Origin: an uncultured Endomicrobiia bacterium
GTDB taxonomy: Bacteria; Elusimicrobiota; Endomicrobiia; DTEH01
Direction of reading: 5' to 3'
Length of the DNA: 64,000 bases
Assembly: GCA_937928765.1 (NCBI GenBank)
Contig: CALFVX010000006.1
Span: forward strand, 41,549-105,548
A model generated the notes under the pieces. It was not told the origin of the DNA. It was given only the letters and a program-made list of their open reading frames with translations, and did not search any database. The position numbers and the translations under genes were made by a program. Shown here in pieces: positions 16,090 through 24,486 of the stretch. Position 1 is the stretch's first letter. Each line of letters opens with the position of its first letter.

Positions 16090-17952
16090 ATGTACAAAAA
16101 AAACATTTATTGTGAAATAGCTTTTGCAATTCCGTTAAAACAAAATTTTACTTATAAATTTAATTCTTTTCCTTGTTGGATTAAAAATCTTTCTGACTTA
16201 ATAGGCATGCGTGTTGTAGTTGATTTTGGACAACAAAAAAATAAAGTAGGTGTTATTGTTGATGTTAAGAAAAAAGTTGAGAATTTAACTTCAGAGATTA
16301 AATCAATTAAAACTTTATTAGATAAATCACCACTTTTTAATAAAGAACAGATTAAAACTGCAAAAGAACTTTCAAGATTATATTTTGTATCTATTGGCGA
16401 ATTTTTAAATCAGTTTTTCCCAATAGAAGTTGAATACGAAATTACCCAAGCTTTAGTTTATGAAAATAAAGAAAAGAACTTTGATTTTTCTTTTGAAATA
16501 GATAAAGAATTTGTTAATATAATAAAAAGAAAAAAAATATTTTTTATACCAAAAGATATAAAAGAAAAATTTGATTTTTATAAAAATCTTGTTTTTTATT
16601 CTTTGAAAGAAAATTTGCAAACTATAATTTTATTTCCTTCAAATTATTATCTTAACGATTTTTATAATTATATTATTTCTTTGAACATTAATACAGATAT
16701 CTTGAATAAAAAAATAGCAGTTTATAGTGGAGAAAAAAGTTTGAATGACAGATACAAAATATGGTATCTTGTAAAAAATAATCTGTTAAATGTAGTTTTG
16801 TGTAGCAGGATTGGAGCATTTTTACCTATAGAAAATGTATCATATGTTTTAATAGATGAACCTGATTCTAAAGGATTTATAAATGATTCTGCTGCAATGT
16901 ATAATGTTTATGATATAATTAACTATCGGTTTAAAACAAAGAATATAATATACACTTCTTTTGTTCCTTCTGTTAAACTAATGTATGAAAATAAAAAGTT
17001 TTTAGTTGAAAGAAAAAAAGAGTTGACAACAAAGGTTTATTTTGTAAAGAAAAAAGTTGGCGAAATAATAAAAAAAGAGTTTTATAAATTTAAAAAAGTA
17101 ATAATTTTTTTTCCATATAAAGGATATTCAAGATATTATATTTGTAGTCGGTGTGGGACAGTATTTTATACTCATAAATTGAACAAAAAAAATAAAAAAT
17201 TTTTATGTGATAAATGTAAATCAGATAGATTTATAAATTATGGAGTTGGTATAGAAAAGTTTGTTGAAATTATAAAAAAAATTTTACCGCAAGAAATAAA
17301 CATAGTATATTTTGATTCTAATTTTAAAGAAAATCAAATTACTGAAATAATTAACGACTTTAATAATAATAAAATTGATGTTATAGTTTCAACATATGAA
17401 ATATTTAATTATATTTACAGAATGGATTTTTCTAATGTTGGAAGTATATATTTTGCATATTTAGATGCTTTATTAAACAAAATAAATTATTTAAGTTATG
17501 AAAATGCATATAGGATGATAGAATTATTCAAGATAATATTAGCAAATAGTTTAAACACTAATATATATCTTGAGATTTTTAATAAAATTAGTGATAAAGA
17601 AAGATTACTTTATCCTTACGAAAAATTTTATAAAACAGAGTTAAATCTAAGGAAAGAATTGGTATATCCACCTTTTTGTAAAACATTAAAAATTGATATA
17701 TTTTATACTTTAAGTTTGGAACAAGTAATAAGAAATCTAGTTGAAGATTTAAAATCTATAGAAAAAATTGAATGTTATGAATTAAATTTTGGCAAAGAAG
17801 TTTATAAAGAAAAAAAAATCAGAACTACTTTGTTTATAAAAATCATAGATGATGAAAAAAAATTAAATAACAAAATTATAGAAGTTTTAGACAAAAATAT
17901 TAAAAATAATCTTGAGGTTATGGTGTATATACAATTTGATCCTAAAGATTGA
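16090..17952 (+). CDS. priA: PriA-like primosomal protein N', probably helicase-inactive
   Basis: Position (coaBC region, before rpsR-rplI-dnaB) and architecture fit PriA, the replication-restart protein: a DNA-binding N-terminal domain (FAIPLKQNFTY, GMRVVVDFG), a helicase-like core, a zinc region and a C-terminal domain (RKELVYPPFCK). The catalytic motifs are degraded. No GxGKT Walker A is present where it is expected (about residues 155-175), DEEH is replaced by DEPD (about residue 254), and the usual GTER motif appears as GIEK. The zinc region has one pair of CxxC motifs (CSRC, CDKC) instead of eight cysteines. At 620 residues it is somewhat short. A helicase-dead PriA with a structural role is the likely reading. 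Confidence 0.78.
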   Translation: MYKKNIYCEIAFAIPLKQNFTYKFNSFPCWIKNLSDLIGMRVVVDFGQQKNKVGVIVDVKKKVENLTSEIKSIKTLLDKSPLFNKEQIKTAKELSRLYFVSIGEFLNQFFPIEVEYEITQALVYENKEKNFDFSFEIDKEFVNIIKRKKIFFIPKDIKEKFDFYKNLVFYSLKENLQTIILFPSNYYLNDFYNYIISLNINTDILNKKIAVYSGEKSLNDRYKIWYLVKNNLLNVVLCSRIGAFLPIENVSYVLIDEPDSKGFINDSAAMYNVYDIINYRFKTKNIIYTSFVPSVKLMYENKKFLVERKKELTTKVYFVKKKVGEIIKKEFYKFKKVIIFFPYKGYSRYYICSRCGTVFYTHKLNKKNKKFLCDKCKSDRFINYGVGIEKFVEIIKKILPQEINIVYFDSNFKENQITEIINDFNNNKIDVIVSTYEIFNYIYRMDFSNVGSIYFAYLDALLNKINYLSYENAYRMIELFKIILANSLNTNIYLEIFNKISDKERLLYPYEKFYKTELNLRKELVYPPFCKTLKIDIFYTLSLEQVIRNLVEDLKSIEKIECYELNFGKEVYKEKKIRTTLFIKIIDDEKKLNNKIIEVLDKNIKNNLEVMVYIQFDPKD

Positions 17953-17966
17953 TAAATTATAAACAC

Positions 17967-17995
17967 TTGACAGATAGATTGAAATTTAATATTTT
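17967..17995 (+). promoter_or_regulatory. Predicted promoter of rpsR-rplI
   Basis: A consensus -35 TTGACA (17967-17972) lies in the gap before rpsR. A -10-like TATTTT at 17990 is 17 nt downstream, with TAATAT at 17987 as an alternative. The -35 is convincing; the -10 is uncertain. Confidence 0.45.
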
Positions 17996-18036
17996 TAAAA
18001 ATCTATTAAAATTTTAAAATAGAAGGAGATAATTTT

Positions 18037-18303
18037 ATGATTTCTGTTCCTCAGCAAAAAAGATTTATCCCTAAATTAGGGAAAGATGTAACTAAAAAAA
18101 ACATAAAATGTCATTTTTGTGTCACTAACAGTGAACCAGATTATAAAAATATAGCACAACTTAAAAGTTTTATATCAGAAAAATTTAAAATCTTATCTAT
18201 AAAAACAACAAGACTTTGTGCTAAACACCAGCGCAAAGTTGCTAAAGAAATTAAATATGCTCGTATGTTAGCACTACTACCTTTTGTGCCAAAGTATAAG
18301 TAA
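18037..18303 (+). CDS. rpsR: 30S ribosomal protein bS18
   Basis: The 88-residue protein carries the S18 core (FISEKFKILSIKTTRLCAKHQRKV, quoted here only in part: TTRLCAKHQRKVAKEIKYAR) and the C-terminal ARMLALLPFV. CHFC near residue 27 plus the later Cys suggest a zinc-binding (C+) form. AAGGAGAT precedes the ATG. It normally follows rpsF and ssb; neither is here, so the usual rpsF-ssb-rpsR-rplI order is shortened to rpsR-rplI. Confidence 0.95.
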   Translation: MISVPQQKRFIPKLGKDVTKKNIKCHFCVTNSEPDYKNIAQLKSFISEKFKILSIKTTRLCAKHQRKVAKEIKYARMLALLPFVPKYK

Positions 18304-18332
18304 ATTTTTTATTATTAAAAGGAGTTTCAAAT

Positions 18333-18797
18333 ATGAAAGTGATACTTATACAGAATGTAGAAAAATTAGGAAATTTTGGTGATATAAAAGAAGTTGCTGA
18401 CGGCTATGCAAGAAATTATTTAATACCTAAAAAATTTGTATTACCATTTAATAAAGAAAATCTAACATATGTTGAAAATTTAAAAAAAGATTTAGAAAAT
18501 AAAAGACAAAAAGAAAAAGATATTATTTCAGATTTAAAACATCAGCTTGAAAAAAATACTATAAATATTTCTGTTAATTTAGGAGCAAAGAACAAATTCT
18601 ATGGTTCAATTACAAAAGAAGATATCACAGATGCAATACAAAAACAAACAGGAATTAAAGTAGACAAACACAATATCTTAATAGATAAACCAATAAAAGA
18701 AATTGGTTTGTTCGATGTAAATATAAAACTTCAATCAAAAAAATTCCCTGATATAACTGATAAAGCAGAAGTTAAAGTTTGGGTTGTAGGTAGATAG
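18333..18797 (+). CDS. rplI: 50S ribosomal protein bL9
   Basis: L9 bridges 23S rRNA and the ribosome periphery. The N-terminal rRNA-binding signature GNFGDIKEVADGYARNYLIP is intact, followed by a long connecting helix (about residues 45-75) and the C-terminal domain with FYGSITKEDI. At 154 residues it is of normal length. AAAAGGAG precedes the ATG. It follows rpsR by 29 nt and precedes dnaB by 39 nt, a conserved order. Confidence 0.96.
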   Translation: MKVILIQNVEKLGNFGDIKEVADGYARNYLIPKKFVLPFNKENLTYVENLKKDLENKRQKEKDIISDLKHQLEKNTINISVNLGAKNKFYGSITKEDITDAIQKQTGIKVDKHNILIDKPIKEIGLFDVNIKLQSKKFPDITDKAEVKVWVVGR

Positions 18798-18836
18798 AAT
18801 TTTTTTTCTACTATTCTATATTATAGACATATCTTT

Positions 18837-20237
18837 ATGAATACAAAGGAAAAAGAAATCTTAGATAAACTTCCAGAGCGACTTCCTCCTTATTCTCAAG
18901 AAGCAGAGATTGCAGTTTTAGGTGCTATGTTGATTGATAAAGATGTTATACCTAAAACTATGGAAATGTTAAATAAAGAAGATTTTTACAGCGAAACTAA
19001 TGGTATAATTTTTGAAACAATTTGTGATATGAACTTAAACAATGTTGTGGTTGATTTTATTACATTAACAGAATATTTAAAAAAGAAAAAACTTTTAGAA
19101 AAGATTGGTGGTGCAGGATATATTACTTCATTAGTTGAGTTAGTTTCAAGTTCTGCAAATATTGAACATTATATAAATCTTGTCAAAGAGAAATCGTTGT
19201 TAAGAAAACTTATAAAAATGTCTGCAAATGTTATTGAAGAAAGTTATTCTAATCATAAAAGTGCTAACGAGATTTTAAATTATGCTTCAGAACAAATTTT
19301 TAGATTAGCAAAAGAACAGGATAGGTCAGGTTGTTTTGTTCAAGTAAAGCAAACATTAGATGAAACAATGACAAGGATTGAAAAAATGTTGAAAAGACCT
19401 TTAGAAGTTGGTATTATTCCTACTGGATTTAAAAAACTTGATGAATTACTTGCTGGTGGGTTGCAGAAGTCTAATTTTATAATAATTGCTGGAAGGCCAG
19501 GAATGGGAAAAACATCTTTTGCAATGAACATTGTGGCTAATGTTGCTATAAGGAAAAAAATTCCTGTAGGAATTTTATCTCTTGAAATGACTTCAACAGA
19601 ATTAGTTTTTAGACTTTTATGTTCAGAGGCAAAGAAAGATTCTAATTTAATCCGAAAAGGAATAATAAAACCTAAAGAATGGGTTGATCTTACCACGCAC
19701 GCAGGAATAATAAGTGAGTCGCCGATATACATAGATGACAGTTCTGACTTAAATGTTATTGAATTAAGGACAAGAACAAGAAGGTTAGCTCATGAGTTAA
19801 GAAGTAAAGGGTTTCAATTGGGATTGTTAGTAGTAGACTATATTCAAAGAATGAGAGGTGTTAGTACAAGAGATACAAGACAACAAGAAATTGCGGATAT
19901 TTCCAATTCTATGAAAAGTTTAGCTAAAGAGTTGGAAATACCTGTTATTGGGATCTCACAGCTTTCTCGAAAGCCAGAGGAAAAAGATCGCGACAAAAGG
20001 CCAAGGTTGTCTGATTTGCGTGAGTCAGGTGCATTAGAACAAGATGCTGATGTAGTAATTTTTATTTATACTCCGGAAAGTAAAAAGTCTGAACAACAAG
20101 AAGAAATAGAAAAAACTGTTGAAGCAAAATTATATGTAGCAAAAAATAGAAATGGTCCTACTGGAGAGTTATCAATGATGTTTATTAAAGAATATACAAC
20201 TTTTGCTGAAATAGAACACGGTTATGAAGAAGTTTAA
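18837..20237 (+). CDS. dnaB: Replicative DNA helicase DnaB
   Basis: The hexameric helicase unwinds DNA at the replication fork. The N-terminal domain begins PPYSQEAEIAVLGAML. The RecA-like C-terminal domain carries Walker A GRPGMGKTSFA (about residue 220), the Walker B region LLVVDYIQRM and the conserved SDLRESGALEQDADVV. At 466 residues the length is typical and no intein is present. No clear Shine-Dalgarno is visible before the ATG (TATCTTTATG). Confidence 0.97.
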   Translation: MNTKEKEILDKLPERLPPYSQEAEIAVLGAMLIDKDVIPKTMEMLNKEDFYSETNGIIFETICDMNLNNVVVDFITLTEYLKKKKLLEKIGGAGYITSLVELVSSSANIEHYINLVKEKSLLRKLIKMSANVIEESYSNHKSANEILNYASEQIFRLAKEQDRSGCFVQVKQTLDETMTRIEKMLKRPLEVGIIPTGFKKLDELLAGGLQKSNFIIIAGRPGMGKTSFAMNIVANVAIRKKIPVGILSLEMTSTELVFRLLCSEAKKDSNLIRKGIIKPKEWVDLTTHAGIISESPIYIDDSSDLNVIELRTRTRRLAHELRSKGFQLGLLVVDYIQRMRGVSTRDTRQQEIADISNSMKSLAKELEIPVIGISQLSRKPEEKDRDKRPRLSDLRESGALEQDADVVIFIYTPESKKSEQQEEIEKTVEAKLYVAKNRNGPTGELSMMFIKEYTTFAEIEHGYEEV

Positions 20238-20242
20238 TTTCT

Positions 20243-21403
20243 ATGATTAATGATACCTTTATAGAAACAAAACCTTTTTTTTCACGTTCTACTTTAATAG
20301 AAATTAAAACATCTGCATTAATAAAAAATGTCTTATCTTTAATTAAATATATAAATGGAAAAAATAAAAAAGTAAAAATTTGTGCTATTATAAAAAGTAA
20401 TGCTTACGGACACGGACTTTTGCAAGTAGCAAAAGTTTTAAATAAATTATCAAATATAGAATTTTTTGGGATAACTTCTATTGAAGAAGGAATTTTATTA
20501 AGAAAATATGGTATTAAAAAGAATATATTGTTGTTAGGTAGTATCTATCCTTTTGAAAATTTTAAAGAAATTATAAATTATAACATAACTCCTACTATAT
20601 CAAGCATTTTAGTAATGAAAGAATTTGATAAATACTTAAAAAAAATTAACAAAAAAATAAATTTTCATTTAAAAATTGATACAGGTATGGGAAGGATAGG
20701 AATTTTGCCAGAAAGTGTGCTTAAATTTGTTGAACAATATAAAAAGTTAAATAATTTATATTGCGAAGGATTATATACACACTTTTCTTCAGCTTCAGAT
20801 GATAAAGAGTACACTATTTATCAACTTCAACAATTTAAAAAATTTTTTAATATTTTACTTTCTTATAATATAAAACCTAAATATCTACATACAGCAAATT
20901 CTGCAGCTGCTATTTTATATCCAGAAACTTATTTTAACCTTATAAGACCAGGATTGATAATTTATGGATTGAAACCTTTTTCAAAAGTTGAAAAAATTTT
21001 AGAAATAGAACCGGTTCTTTCGCTTAAAAGTAAAATTGTTTTTCTAAAAACTTTGCCTAAGAATAAGTATATAAGCTATTCTAAAACATACAAAACAACA
21101 AAAAAAACAAAAGTTGCAACAATACCAATAGGATATGCAGACGGGTTTTTAAGAAAAATGTCTAACAAAGGAAAAGTTTTAATAAAAGGTGAGTTTTGTA
21201 ATATTATAGGTAGGGTTACAATGGATATGATTATGGTTGATGTAAGCAATATTAAAGATGTTTCAGTAGGAGATGAGGTTATTTTAATAGGCAAACAAAA
21301 TGATAAAATAATTACTGTAGAAGAAATTGCTGAACTTTGTGAAACAATAAATTATGAGATTACAACAATTTTATCTCAAAGAATACCGCGGATAGTTGTA
21401 TAA
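20243..21403 (+). CDS. alr: Alanine racemase
   Basis: Alr interconverts L- and D-alanine with PLP, supplying D-Ala for peptidoglycan. The PLP lysine is in AIIKSNAYGHG (about residue 50), RPGLIIYG is the phosphate-contact motif, and GRVTMDMIMVDVS carries the second-subunit substrate-binding segment. The catalytic Tyr is probably in YSKTYKTTK. At 386 residues it has normal length. It starts 5 nt after dnaB and is followed 5 nt later by mlaE, so the genes are probably co-transcribed. Confidence 0.96.
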   Translation: MINDTFIETKPFFSRSTLIEIKTSALIKNVLSLIKYINGKNKKVKICAIIKSNAYGHGLLQVAKVLNKLSNIEFFGITSIEEGILLRKYGIKKNILLLGSIYPFENFKEIINYNITPTISSILVMKEFDKYLKKINKKINFHLKIDTGMGRIGILPESVLKFVEQYKKLNNLYCEGLYTHFSSASDDKEYTIYQLQQFKKFFNILLSYNIKPKYLHTANSAAAILYPETYFNLIRPGLIIYGLKPFSKVEKILEIEPVLSLKSKIVFLKTLPKNKYISYSKTYKTTKKTKVATIPIGYADGFLRKMSNKGKVLIKGEFCNIIGRVTMDMIMVDVSNIKDVSVGDEVILIGKQNDKIITVEEIAELCETINYEITTILSQRIPRIVV

Positions 21404-21408
21404 AAATT

Positions 21409-22164
21409 ATGAAAAAGTCAATAATAGGTTTGGGCAGATATTTTTTGTTAGTTTATGACAGTTTTTTAAATTTGTTTTCTTCACCGTTTGAAAAAGAAAT
21501 TTTAATCCAACAGATATATGAAATTGGATTAAGATCTTTACCTGTGTGTCTTATGACAAGTATTGCAGTGGGGATGGTTTTAGCTTTACAGACAGGTATG
21601 GCTTCGATGGCTGTTTTAAACGAACCAGCATATATTGGTACTGTTGTTTCTTATTCTTTAATCAAAGAATTAGGTCCTATGTTGACTTCAGTTGTTTTAG
21701 TAGGACGTATTGGTGCTGCAATTACTGCAGAAATTGGTACTATGAGGGTAACAGAGCAAATTGATGCTATGTATACTTTAGGTACAGATCCTATAAAATA
21801 TCTTATAATTCCAAGGATAATAGCATTTACTATTGTGTTACCTATTTTAACATTATTAAGTAATATTACTGGGATGATAGGTGGAGGGATAATAAGTTAT
21901 TTAAAATTTAATATACCATCAACTATATATATAAGAGATAGTCTAGATTATTTATATTTAGACGATTTTTTTCATGGCTTGATAAAATCAGTAATTTTTG
22001 GTATTATAATTTCTACTATTGCTTGTTATAAAGGTTTTTATACAGAAGGTGGAGCAGAAGGTGTTGGTAAAGCAACTACTGGTTGTGTTGTAATGTCTGT
22101 TACAACGCTGCTTATAGGAGATTATTTTCTTTCTTCATTATTAATATCTTTAGGTATTGGATAA
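21409..22164 (+). CDS. mlaE: MlaE-family ABC transporter permease
   Basis: MlaE is the inner-membrane permease of the MCE-type phospholipid transporter that maintains outer-membrane lipid asymmetry. Five to six hydrophobic segments are visible. The hallmark central region is present: VLVGRIGAAITAEIGTMRVT, then EQIDAM, TLGTDPIKYL and a C-terminal GCVVMSVTTLLI. At 251 residues it has usual length. It is immediately followed by an ATPase and an MCE protein, giving a complete mlaE-F-D core; mlaB and mlaC are not seen. Confidence 0.94.
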   Translation: MKKSIIGLGRYFLLVYDSFLNLFSSPFEKEILIQQIYEIGLRSLPVCLMTSIAVGMVLALQTGMASMAVLNEPAYIGTVVSYSLIKELGPMLTSVVLVGRIGAAITAEIGTMRVTEQIDAMYTLGTDPIKYLIIPRIIAFTIVLPILTLLSNITGMIGGGIISYLKFNIPSTIYIRDSLDYLYLDDFFHGLIKSVIFGIIISTIACYKGFYTEGGAEGVGKATTGCVVMSVTTLLIGDYFLSSLLISLGIG

Positions 22165-22168
22165 TTTT

Positions 22169-22903
22169 ATGATAAAAATAATTAATCTTTACAAATCGTT
22201 TAACCAAAAACCAGTATTACAAGGAATAAATCTAGAAATCTACGATGGTGAAACTTTAACTATAATGGGTGGTAGTGGCCAAGGTAAAACTGTGCTTTTA
22301 AAAAATATAATTGGTTTGATTAAACCAGATAAAGGTAAAATTTATGTTGATGATATAGATATTACTTCGGCAAGTAAAGAAATATTACAAAAAGTTCAAA
22401 GTAAATTTGGATATTTATTTCAAGGTTCAGCATTGTTTGATTCTATGACTGTATTTGAAAATGTTGCATTTGGACTAAGACATCAAAATATTTCTTTTGA
22501 AGAAGTTAAAAAAAGAGTAGAGCTATATTTAAGCTATGTTGAGTTAGAAGGTGTTGAGAATATGTATCCTTCAGAACTTTCAGGCGGGATGAGAAAACGT
22601 GTTGCATTAGCTCGTGCTGTAGCTTATAATCCGCATTATATTTTGTATGATGAGCCGACAACAGGTTTAGACCCGCAAACTGCAGAAACAATTACTGATT
22701 TAATCATAAGTTTACAAAAAAAACTTAATGTTACATCTGTTGTTGTTACACATGATCTAAAAGCTGCGCTAAAAGTTTCTCAGCGGATTGCTTTTTTGTA
22801 TAAAGGTAAGATTGTCACTGTTGAAGAACCAAAAAAAATTTTGAATACAAATATTAGTTTTCTTAAAGAATTTATTTCTTATGCGATAATGAATCCAATA
22901 TAA
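22169..22903 (+). CDS. mlaF: MlaF-family ABC transporter ATP-binding protein
   Basis: This is the ATPase partner of MlaE. Walker A is GGSGQGKTVLL, the signature motif is ELSGGMRKRVALARA, Walker B is YILYDEPTTGLDP, and the switch His is in VVVTHD. The start is set at the ATG 22169 because the track start at 22157 is a TTG inside mlaE. The gene begins 4 nt after the mlaE stop. At 244 residues it has normal length. Confidence 0.95.
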   Translation: MIKIINLYKSFNQKPVLQGINLEIYDGETLTIMGGSGQGKTVLLKNIIGLIKPDKGKIYVDDIDITSASKEILQKVQSKFGYLFQGSALFDSMTVFENVAFGLRHQNISFEEVKKRVELYLSYVELEGVENMYPSELSGGMRKRVALARAVAYNPHYILYDEPTTGLDPQTAETITDLIISLQKKLNVTSVVVTHDLKAALKVSQRIAFLYKGKIVTVEEPKKILNTNISFLKEFISYAIMNPI

Positions 22904-22908
22904 TAATT

Positions 22909-24219
22909 ATGAAAAAAGAATTTGTAGTAGGACTTTTTTTATTTTTAGGACTTATAGCTTTTGTTTTTTCAATTTTTGTTATTAAAGATATAAAATTAGA
23001 AAAAGGTTATAGATTGTATTTATATTTTGATGATGTAGGTAATTTATCAGAACGTGCGTGGGTGAGAATGCGTGGTGTTACTATAGGAAGAGTAGAAAAA
23101 ATAGATATTGAGGATAGCAAAGCAAAAGTTAAAATATGGATAAATAATAAAATAAAACTTTACAAAACGGCTAAAGCAAAAATTTCTTCCACTGGTGTTT
23201 TAGGAGTAAAATATGTTGAGATTTTGCAAGGAGAACCTACAAAAGAATATTTTTTAAATGGAGATAATTTTTATAATACAGAAAGTATAGTTTCTATAGA
23301 TGATGCTATTTCTGAAGGAATATATACTTTAAGAAAATTTGGCGATGTTTTAACAGGCGTATCAGAAGAAAAAAATTTAGCTAATAGATTAGACTTCATT
23401 CTTAATAACATAGAAAATATCACACATAAATTAAATTCTTCCTTAGAAGAACAACAAATTAAAAAAACTATTAAAAATATAGAAGTTGCAGGAGAAAATT
23501 TAAACAAATTTTTATATGATACAACAGATGATTTTAAAAATACTGTTTTAACTTTAAAAAATATTTCAGAAAAAATTAATGTATTTATAGAAAATTTTAA
23601 TTCAACACAAACAATTGTGGGACAAGTTTTTATAGATAAAGATTCGGGTAAAAAAGTTGCTCAGACAATCTCTTCATTAGTACTTGTTGCAGAAAAAGCA
23701 GATAAAACATTAAACAGAATCAATATGTTTACTACATATTGGAACTATAACTTTAGATATGATACAAAAAATAATTTTTATAAAAACGACATAGGTATTG
23801 AAGTATATCCTAAGCCTACAAAGTTTTATTATCTTAATGTTAATAATATATCTTCTGAAGAAGAAAATATTAAAGAAAAAAGCAACACAATATCTTTAGG
23901 TATTGGTGGTAATTTTTATGATAAAATAACATTGTATGCCGGATTGATTAAATCGTATGGTGGTGTTGGGTTAAAGTTGTTTCCTTTAGGATACAAAACA
24001 AAACTTTTAGAATTTAATGTTGAAGCATATAATTTTTCAAAATTACGTTCTTCTACACAGATTGATATAGCTCTAAGTATGAGGTTAACAAAATGGTTGT
24101 TTTTGGGTGCGAGGTATGAAGATGTTGCTTTGTCAGAAATTTTCAATGCGTTTTTAAATGTGAAATTTGAAGATGAAGATATTGCTTATCTTTTAGGATT
24201 AATAGGTCTTACAAGATAG
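22909..24219 (+). CDS. mlaD: MlaD-family MCE-domain protein with a C-terminal barrel-like region
   Basis: The product has one N-terminal membrane anchor (residues 5-25) and one MCE domain (about 30-115: VGNLSERAWVRMRGVTIGRV). A coiled-coil-like helical stretch follows (about 150-270). It binds lipid in the periplasm and feeds or receives it from the MlaEF complex. The last 150 residues are unusual: they look like amphipathic beta strands (FYYLNVNN, ITLYAGLIKSYGGVGLK), recalling a barrel or beta-sandwich. MCE proteins of other diderms often carry such C-terminal extensions. At 436 residues it is much longer than E. coli MlaD (183). Confidence 0.87.
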   Translation: MKKEFVVGLFLFLGLIAFVFSIFVIKDIKLEKGYRLYLYFDDVGNLSERAWVRMRGVTIGRVEKIDIEDSKAKVKIWINNKIKLYKTAKAKISSTGVLGVKYVEILQGEPTKEYFLNGDNFYNTESIVSIDDAISEGIYTLRKFGDVLTGVSEEKNLANRLDFILNNIENITHKLNSSLEEQQIKKTIKNIEVAGENLNKFLYDTTDDFKNTVLTLKNISEKINVFIENFNSTQTIVGQVFIDKDSGKKVAQTISSLVLVAEKADKTLNRINMFTTYWNYNFRYDTKNNFYKNDIGIEVYPKPTKFYYLNVNNISSEEENIKEKSNTISLGIGGNFYDKITLYAGLIKSYGGVGLKLFPLGYKTKLLEFNVEAYNFSKLRSSTQIDIALSMRLTKWLFLGARYEDVALSEIFNAFLNVKFEDEDIAYLLGLIGLTR

Positions 24220-24224
24220 GTGAT

Positions 24225-24264
24225 AGTAAGAAGGTAAAAGAGTGAAAGAATGAAAAAGTTTATC
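24225..24264 (+). repeat. 8-nt-period degenerate repeat, array A
   Basis: Five consecutive 8-mers read AGTAAGAA, GGTAAAAG, AGTGAAAG, AATGAAAA, AGTTTATC. The purine-rich AGTNNNAA unit is the same as in the arrays at 24292, 39268 and 46344. It begins just after the mlaD stop. Confidence 0.55.
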
Positions 24265-24291
24265 AGGTTATAGTTTGTAGTGTCAGTATGC

Positions 24292-24331
24292 AATGAAAGA
24301 GTTAAATAGTGAGAAAGTTATATAGTAAAAA
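24292..24331 (+). repeat. 8-nt-period degenerate repeat, array B
   Basis: Five 8-mers read AATGAAAG, AGTTAAAT, AGTGAGAA, AGTTATAT, AGTAAAAA. The phase differs from the array 28 nt upstream, so these are separate or decayed arrays. Confidence 0.55.
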
Positions 24332-24486
24332 AATTGTTTAAAAATTTTTAAATTTTTTCAAGATGTCAAGATTTAACCAAACATTTTTGATATATAATCG
24401 GCATTCGATAATAAAATCATATGATTATAGTTAGCAATTGATAATTTATAAATTTGATATAAAAAAATAGAAAGGATTAAAAATTT
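24332..24486 (+). promoter_or_regulatory. Leader and probable promoter region of lepB
   Basis: This gap contains a TATAAT (24393-24398) within TGATATATAAT, a good extended -10. No convincing -35 is present at 17 nt. A short direct repeat CAAGATGTCAAGAT (24359-24372) lies upstream and could be regulatory. AGAAAGGAT provides a ribosome binding site about 10 nt before the ATG. Confidence 0.4.
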
